From: Mycolicibacterium duvalii
GTDB lineage: Bacteria; Actinomycetota; Actinomycetes; Mycobacteriales; Mycobacteriaceae
Length of the DNA stretch: 64,000 bases
Assembly (NCBI RefSeq): GCF_010726645.1
Contig: NZ_AP022563.1
Location: 4,464,001 to 4,528,000 of the forward strand
Direction: 5' to 3'
The position numbers and the translations under genes were made by a program. Shown here one piece after another: positions 59,841 through 64,000 of the stretch. Under the pieces are notes generated by a model. That model saw only the letters and a program-made list of their open reading frames with translations, did no database searches and was not told where the DNA came from. Within the stretch, counting starts at the first letter, position 1, and each line of letters begins with the position of its first letter.

Positions 59841-61394
59841 TCACATCTGATCGCCCGAGCCGAATATTCGTGGCTCGCTCGGACCGTGCTTTGAGTCGAA
59901 CGCCGTAACCGCACTCGGTGTGCTCCACCAACGATTGCCCGGGTCGGTGGCTGACTGCCTAATGGCGTGGTGGTAGACGAACGCCAGTGCGTCGCTGACG
60001 CGCCGATCGTCCGAGCTTCGAAAAAGACGCCGTCGAACTTCGGGATCTTCGTCAACGATCTTGAGCACAAGAGGTCGGACGCGGTTCTCGTCGAATGCGG
60101 CCGAGCTCGGATAGAAACCCCCCCGGCCGGTTCCCTCGGCCGCGACGATTAGACAGTACGCAAAGTCGAACTGGCACAGTGTGTTTAGCAACACATCGCG
60201 GTTGGTGACCGCATCTTGTGGAGGTATCTCGTCGTCGCCGATGTCCGGCCGCATCATGGGATCGTTGGCTAGCAACTCGCGCGCCGCCGAGATCACGAAG
60301 CCGCCGCGGTCGTCTTTGGTGAGACCGGCACGGCTGGCCTCGACCAGCGCGTGCCTAATCCACGATGCGTACACCCAGTCCGGGTTCCCAGTCGCATCTT
60401 CCGCGGGCCGAAGCACCAGGGAACGCACTGTCTCCCAGACAGAGACACGGACCGCAAGGCTGCCAACGGCATAAATTCGGATGACCACCGCTAATCGCTT
60501 CTGTGTCGCGTCGTCCCCAGATCCGAGTTCACGGTAGGCGGCAAATAGCGCGTCTATCGCGTTCCGTGTCAGGTCGTCCCGCTCGAAGAACGTTGCCTGA
60601 GCACAAAAGATTGCCCACTTATCGAGCGCATTCGCGCAGTCGTCAACGCTGCTGGTGGCGTTGACGTGTCGCCGCAGTGTGCGGAGGAACTGGCGGAGCC
60701 GCACATCGTTCGTAGCTTCGATGAGAGCCACCACCGCCGCGGCGAACGTAGCGTCATCCATTTCGATCAGCAGTGGGATCTCTGCGGGGGCACCTGGTGG
60801 ATGGTTACGCGACTGCTCGATGAATTCACGCATCACCGTCTCGGCGAGATCACTGGCCTCGTCGCGAATTTGCTTTGTGTAGGCCGACAGCACGTCTTGC
60901 CAGTGTGCGTTGCGGATCGGGACGTTTTGGGCGCCTTCGCGCACCAAGATGTCACCGGTGCGAAATACCGCTACCTTCTTGGCGTTTTGATCTTCGTACT
61001 CACCTTGTTTGCTGAAAGGTACTGGTAGACCGGTATTTTCAGCCCATATCACAACGATCTCGTTGTTCTCGTGATCGTGGATCTGAGAGCGAACGTGGAT
61101 CTGACCTTCAATATACGGTCGGACCAGGTCGCCCAGTTTCGCGCCGTCGTAGCGTCGGCGATCTGGAATCGTCCCCGTCGGCATACAAGGGTTCCCACCG
61201 TCGTCTACGCCGATCAGGATGTAGCCGCCGGGCGGGCGGCTTGACATTGTGAGTATGTCTTTAACTAGTTTCAGCTGGTCGGCCTTAAGGTCGATGTTTA
61301 CAGCCGCTTTGAAGTCCAGGTGATTCTCTTCGGTCTCGGTGAGCAGCTCGAGAAGTTTGTCGTAGTCGACTCGCCCGTCGGGAACAACGACCAC
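59841..61394 (-). CDS. AlbA_2/Schlafen-type domain protein
   Basis: A 517-aa protein from GTG 61394 with AAAGGGTCC upstream. Residues ~20-150 match the AlbA_2 (Schlafen-like) domain: 'EENHLDFKAAVNIDLKADQL', 'LVKDILTMSSRPPGGYILIG', 'VDDGG' and 'RSQIHDHENNEIVVIWAENT'. The remainder (~165-517) is a helical region without a recognised family. AlbA_2 domains bind or cut nucleic acids and are common in bacterial defence loci and near mobile DNA. A defence role is inferred from domain and context. Confidence 0.75.
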   Translation of the reverse strand: MVVVPDGRVDYDKLLELLTETEENHLDFKAAVNIDLKADQLKLVKDILTMSSRPPGGYILIGVDDGGNPCMPTGTIPDRRRYDGAKLGDLVRPYIEGQIHVRSQIHDHENNEIVVIWAENTGLPVPFSKQGEYEDQNAKKVAVFRTGDILVREGAQNVPIRNAHWQDVLSAYTKQIRDEASDLAETVMREFIEQSRNHPPGAPAEIPLLIEMDDATFAAAVVALIEATNDVRLRQFLRTLRRHVNATSSVDDCANALDKWAIFCAQATFFERDDLTRNAIDALFAAYRELGSGDDATQKRLAVVIRIYAVGSLAVRVSVWETVRSLVLRPAEDATGNPDWVYASWIRHALVEASRAGLTKDDRGGFVISAARELLANDPMMRPDIGDDEIPPQDAVTNRDVLLNTLCQFDFAYCLIVAAEGTGRGGFYPSSAAFDENRVRPLVLKIVDEDPEVRRRLFRSSDDRRVSDALAFVYHHAIRQSATDPGNRWWSTPSAVTAFDSKHGPSEPRIFGSGDQM

Positions 61395-61752
61395 GATGAG
61401 GACCCTTTCTGGGGAGTTGGTAAGCCAGATGACCGCGCGCCGAAGCCATATATGAGACCACCGAGCCGGTACACCTGCATGTTAATTGGCCAGGAGTTGC
61501 GGCCAAGGATAGATATCGGGTCGTAAAGCACTCTGAGCTGCATTTTTGCAGCGAAGATTAACAAGCCTCCGCGACACGCCGAACTCTTGTCAAAGTAGCC
61601 AGGCGTGTCCCGTCATCTTCGTTGCATCTCGACAGTGATGAGCTGTGGCTTTGGTTGCTCCATGACCGAATCCCATCTGAGACGACCACCGAATGGGGCA
61701 ATTGGTACCACCAAACGTGAGACAGGTTCAGCGGAACGCTGATTAGCGGAGG
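61395..61752. other. Intergenic region at the right edge of the island
   Basis: 358 bases without a convincing gene. It includes the AlbA_2 gene promoter region on the left and a short palindrome GCTGCA-TTTT-TGCAGC at 61536-61551. Composition returns to high GC toward the antitoxin gene. Confidence 0.4.
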
Positions 61753-62067
61753 GTGCGCGTAGCAGTGCTTGGGTACTTCTCCTGGGTGGCTGATTTGTTC
61801 GGGGTGCCTCAACTCCAGTCCGATGAGCTCGCCACACTGCGGGGTAAGCAGGACGTGTCGGCGACTGTTGATGCCGACCTGCTGGCAGCTGCCGACCCGG
61901 ACGCCAAGGCGATCGACGTGAGCCGCTCCGAACTCATCGAGCAGGCCCTGCGCTACGAGCATCGCCGCCTCGCGCTGCAGAACTACACCACGCACACCGT
62001 GCCGGCGCTGAACGTCGACGACTACGCCGCCACGATGTATCAGGCCAACCGCGACGTGAATCTGTGA
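61753..62067 (+). CDS. Antitoxin, ribbon-helix-helix type (Rv0298-like)
   Basis: The conserved part (61855-62067) reads 'VSATVDADLLAAADPDAKAI', 'VSRSELIEQALRYEHRRLAL', 'YTTHTVPALNVDDYAATMYQ', close to M. tuberculosis Rv0298, which pairs with toxin Rv0299. The frame extends upstream for 34 more codons of unrelated sequence (from GTG 61753), so the true start is unclear: GTG 61753 or 61762, both after GGAGGG, or GTG 61855. Its stop overlaps a GTG that would start the toxin (GTGA). It probably binds DNA as a dimer and would neutralise the toxin if that were intact. Confidence 0.7.
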   Translation: MRVAVLGYFSWVADLFGVPQLQSDELATLRGKQDVSATVDADLLAAADPDAKAIDVSRSELIEQALRYEHRRLALQNYTTHTVPALNVDDYAATMYQANRDVNL

Positions 62068-62356
62068 TCGCACCCCGGCCGCGCTGTGGCAGGACGCCAG
62101 CCATGAGGCCTGCGCCGTCGTCCTGGCGAACACCATCCATCTGACGGCCGACACGGGCAGAGTGATCACCGGCCCCTTCCTCCCCGGTCAACGTCCAGAT
62201 GCCGCGATGTCGATGGTCGTTACGATCGCCCAACCCCAAGGTGTGGTGCTGCCAGAGCTGGTGCAGCGGTTGCCATCCGCCGCTCTCGACGAGTCCATCT
62301 GCAACATCGGGGGCTGGGCGCTTTGCCACGCCACGGCGCTGATAACCGCTCTGAGC
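62064..62356 (+). pseudogene. Frameshifted toxin gene (Rv0299-like)
   Basis: GTG 62064 overlaps the antitoxin stop and begins 'VIAP' as in Rv0299. The rest of the toxin lies in another frame: 'WQDASHEACAVVLANTIHLT', 'ADTGRVITGPFLPGQRPDAA', 'MVVTIAQPQGVVLPELVQRL', 'SALDES..NIG' and 'ATALITALS'. Between the two parts 62076-62086 is 11 bases where 9 or 12 are needed, so about one base has been lost (or two gained). The frame then runs open into the next gene without a stop. The toxin is almost certainly not made in full, unless this is a sequencing error. Confidence 0.72.
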
Positions 62357-62431
62357 ACATGGTCGGAGGTACCGAAGCGTGCATGTCCGTATGCCTACCC
62401 AGCAATCGCCCGGGCATGTCATCCTCGGCGA

Positions 62432-63673
62432 GTGGCACGCACATGGCTTTCGGTGACGGTGGAACTGCTGGGCGGACGCGGCGAGGAACTGTGGCCACCG
62501 CCGGGGCGGATCTTCGCGGTCGGACCGTCGCACACCTTCATGGATTTCGCCGACGCCATCAACGACGCGTTCGCCCGGTGGGACAGGTCGCACCTGTCGG
62601 TCTTCACGCTTGCCGATGGGCGCGTGGTCACCGACGAGGAGACGGGCGCGGAGATGACCGAATGGGCCAACGGCCCCATCACAGAGCCGGTGGACATCGA
62701 GGTAGCTAAAGTCGCTCGGCATCTTGCCCCCGGGGACGAGTTCAAATACACCTTCGACTTGGGTGACCAGTGGGTGCACCGCTGCGTGATCGGCGACGAG
62801 AAGGTCGATCCGATGGAGATTCTCGGCACCACAGCACGGAAACCGTTGCCCTACTGGGGATGGGGCAGTATCCCGGACCAGTACGGGCGCCGATGGGCCG
62901 ATGACGTGGGTGAAGGCCCGGTTCCGGGGCGACCCGCTGCGCGCGATCCGATGCTCTCGCACGTCTGGCCCGACCTGGTGCAGGTACCCGCGCTGGACCT
63001 AGCGGAGCTGCGCGCGGCTATCGCAACCCGAGATGCAGTCCGCTTCCTGACGGCGGTACGGGGATGTGACATCGATGACGTCCTCCAACAGGTGGGCGCC
63101 GGTCTCCCGATGGCGCTCGAACAGCGGCCGGATGAGGCCATGCCGGTCACGCTGTCGATCATCAACCGGCTTTCCTCGCGCGCCGGCCTCGGCGACGACG
63201 TGCTGGCCGAGGACCTCCTCGCTCGTCTGCGTGGTGAACCGCTCTCAGGGCGGGTGATTCCAGTCGATCTCGACATGCTCGGTGCGGTTCTTGAAGGAGA
63301 TCCGGCAATGTCGAGCGGTGGTTATCTCGACCTGAACACCGGTGAGGTGATCGACGTCAACAGCACCGACCCGATGATGGTGGGGGAGGACGCTGCCGTG
63401 GACGTCGAGAAGGAGCCCGAGCGGTGGCTCGCCTTCGACTGCGTCGGGTCCCGGAACGGCTGGAACGACATGGCCGAGTTCGCTGCCCGGCAGCGCGATC
63501 CGGCATTGCGCCAGCGCCTCGAGCATGCCATTGAGGGCAGAGGTGCGTTCAGAAGATTCCGTGACCTGGTTCAGCAGGAGGGGCTCGCTGATCCATGGCA
63601 CGCCTTCTCCAACGACCGACAACTGGGTCGCGCGCGCGCATTTCTGGCAGACGTCGGCATCCGCGTGGGCTGA
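62432..63673 (+). CDS. pRiA4b ORF-3 / IS1096-passenger TnpR-type protein with UPF0158-like C-terminus
   Basis: About 413 aa from GTG 62432 (MARTWLSVTVELLGGRGEEL). The N-terminal half (~1-170) has the pRiA4b ORF-3-type features 'RIFAVGPSHTFMDFADAINDAF', 'PGDEFKYTFDLGDQWVHRC' and 'LPYWGWGSIPDQYGRRW'. The C-terminal part (~270-413) resembles UPF0158 ('GGYLDLNTGEVIDVN', 'RWLAFDCVGSRNGWNDMAEF', 'RFRDLVQQEGLADPWHAF'). The frame is open upstream into the decayed toxin, so the start is a judgement based on where the domain begins. The family is linked to mobile elements; function unknown. Confidence 0.7.
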   Translation: MARTWLSVTVELLGGRGEELWPPPGRIFAVGPSHTFMDFADAINDAFARWDRSHLSVFTLADGRVVTDEETGAEMTEWANGPITEPVDIEVAKVARHLAPGDEFKYTFDLGDQWVHRCVIGDEKVDPMEILGTTARKPLPYWGWGSIPDQYGRRWADDVGEGPVPGRPAARDPMLSHVWPDLVQVPALDLAELRAAIATRDAVRFLTAVRGCDIDDVLQQVGAGLPMALEQRPDEAMPVTLSIINRLSSRAGLGDDVLAEDLLARLRGEPLSGRVIPVDLDMLGAVLEGDPAMSSGGYLDLNTGEVIDVNSTDPMMVGEDAAVDVEKEPERWLAFDCVGSRNGWNDMAEFAARQRDPALRQRLEHAIEGRGAFRRFRDLVQQEGLADPWHAFSNDRQLGRARAFLADVGIRVG

Positions 63674-63856
63674 GAGCTGCGCGTGCCCCGTTGGGTGCGT
63701 TCGGGCCGGCTGCGGCCGGTAGCGGAGCAGCACCACAAAGGATTTCGGAAAGGGAACGATCCCGACGAGCTGCAGCTCGCGCCGCTGGTCGACCCGACGA
63801 ACAGCGCCTGCCCGCCGCCCAGTGGCGCCGCCGAAGAGCACCAGTGGCCGGCCCGA

Positions 63857-64000
63857 TTACTGCTTGGGCGCGGCGACCTCCGTGGTCAGGTCGTCACCGA
63901 TGCGGGTGGCCGACCGAAGATCTGGGCATCCACGCTGTCGAGCAAATCGGCGCAGTTGTTGTCCAAATCGGGGTCGACGACGTACCCAGTCGAGGCCGTT
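63857..64000 (-). CDS. 3' end of a gene cut by the window edge (tentative, possibly frameshifted)
   Basis: Read on the minus strand from the right edge, one frame gives 'GYVVDPDLDNNCADLLDSVD', then 'AQIFGRPPASVTT' and a stop at 63886-63888. A second frame gives 'SATRIGDDLTTEVAAPKQ' and a stop at 63857-63859. Both look protein-like in complementary parts, which suggests one gene with a frameshift or error near 63910-63925. No family is recognised. Bases 63674-63856 show no other gene. Confidence 0.25.
   Translation of the reverse strand, partial: NGLDWVRRRPRFGQQLRRFARQRGCPDLRSATRIGDDLTTEVAAPKQ

Larger units (their letters stand above)
55421..61752. other. Low-GC accessory island downstream of dnaB (putative defence island)
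   Basis: Right after the dnaB stop the base composition and codon choice shift to A/T-richer sequence (codons such as AGA, ATA, TTA and CTA appear often) and stay so until about 61.75 kb. The genes inside are TIR, ThsB-like TIR, HIT-membrane fusion, an unknown protein and an AlbA_2 protein. No integrase, transposase or tRNA boundary was found, and no flanking direct repeat could be identified by eye. The edges are therefore approximate. Confidence 0.65.

Noticed and set aside
1..64000. CRISPR arrays, rRNA or tRNA genes, complete insertion sequences
   Set aside because: No regularly spaced repeats, no tRNA or rRNA signatures and no transposase were seen by reading; a tool-based scan was not possible.

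Overview
The window is a high-GC actinobacterial chromosome segment carrying the replication origin of a mycobacterium, most likely a rapidly growing Mycolicibacterium-type species. The evidence is gene order and protein sequence. dnaN/dnaA/rpmH/rnpA/yidD/yidC/jag/rsmG/parA/parB are followed by cwlM, trxA-trxB, sigM, a MurJ-pseudokinase fusion, mutT4 and pcnA. A second block then follows in the order of M. tuberculosis Rv0036c to Rv0058, ending at an intein-bearing dnaB. A glucosylglycerate hydrolase, known from rapid growers, sits inside this block. No species name can be given from sequence reading alone.

Layout. 1-8.2 kb: oriC (dnaN-dnaA spacer, DnaA boxes), the dnaA promoter with three closely spaced DnaA boxes, the ribosome/membrane-insertion operon, and parA/parB with two parS sites; a third parS lies at 21.7 kb. 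8.4-21.5 kb: envelope and redox genes (cwlM, trxA/trxB, a truncated anti-sigma gene, sigM, murJ, a DUF6049-type membrane protein, mutT4, pcnA, a Ca-binding-like repeat protein). 21.5-43.1 kb: the Rv0036c-Rv0045c homologues (TIGR03084 protein, MFS, YqgE, small membrane protein, Mtc28-like antigen, LeuS, MarR, LLM oxidoreductase, esterase), interrupted by rapid-grower additions: ctaD, an SDR, ggh, an amino-acid ABC transporter with a binding-protein/permease fusion, a PhoX-like phosphatase, a secreted metallopeptidase and a membrane serine protease. 43.2-55.4 kb: ino1, padR, a DUF1707 protein, a DUF5318 protein, ponA1, a GT87-like membrane enzyme, rpsF-ssb-rpsR-rplI and dnaB.

From just after dnaB (about 55.4 kb) to about 61.7 kb the base composition drops visibly and the genes become accessory: a TIR protein, a ThsB-like TIR protein overlapping a HIT-domain/transmembrane fusion by one base, and on the opposite strand an unrecognised 192-aa protein and an AlbA_2/Schlafen-type protein. 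This looks like a defence island. The TIR-like plus HIT-membrane pair is the best candidate for an undescribed Thoeris-like system. Beyond it, high GC returns with a decayed toxin-antitoxin module (Rv0298/Rv0299-like, toxin frameshifted), an IS1096-passenger/pRiA4b ORF-3-type protein with a UPF0158-like tail, and a cut-off gene end.

The core genes work together in origin firing and segregation (DnaA, DnaN, ParA/ParB/parS, DnaB), translation and membrane insertion (RpmH, RnpA, YidD, YidC, Jag), and cell-wall synthesis and its control (CwlM, MurJ, PonA1, SigM). DnaB depends on protein splicing by what looks like a class 3 intein sitting in its ATP-binding loop.
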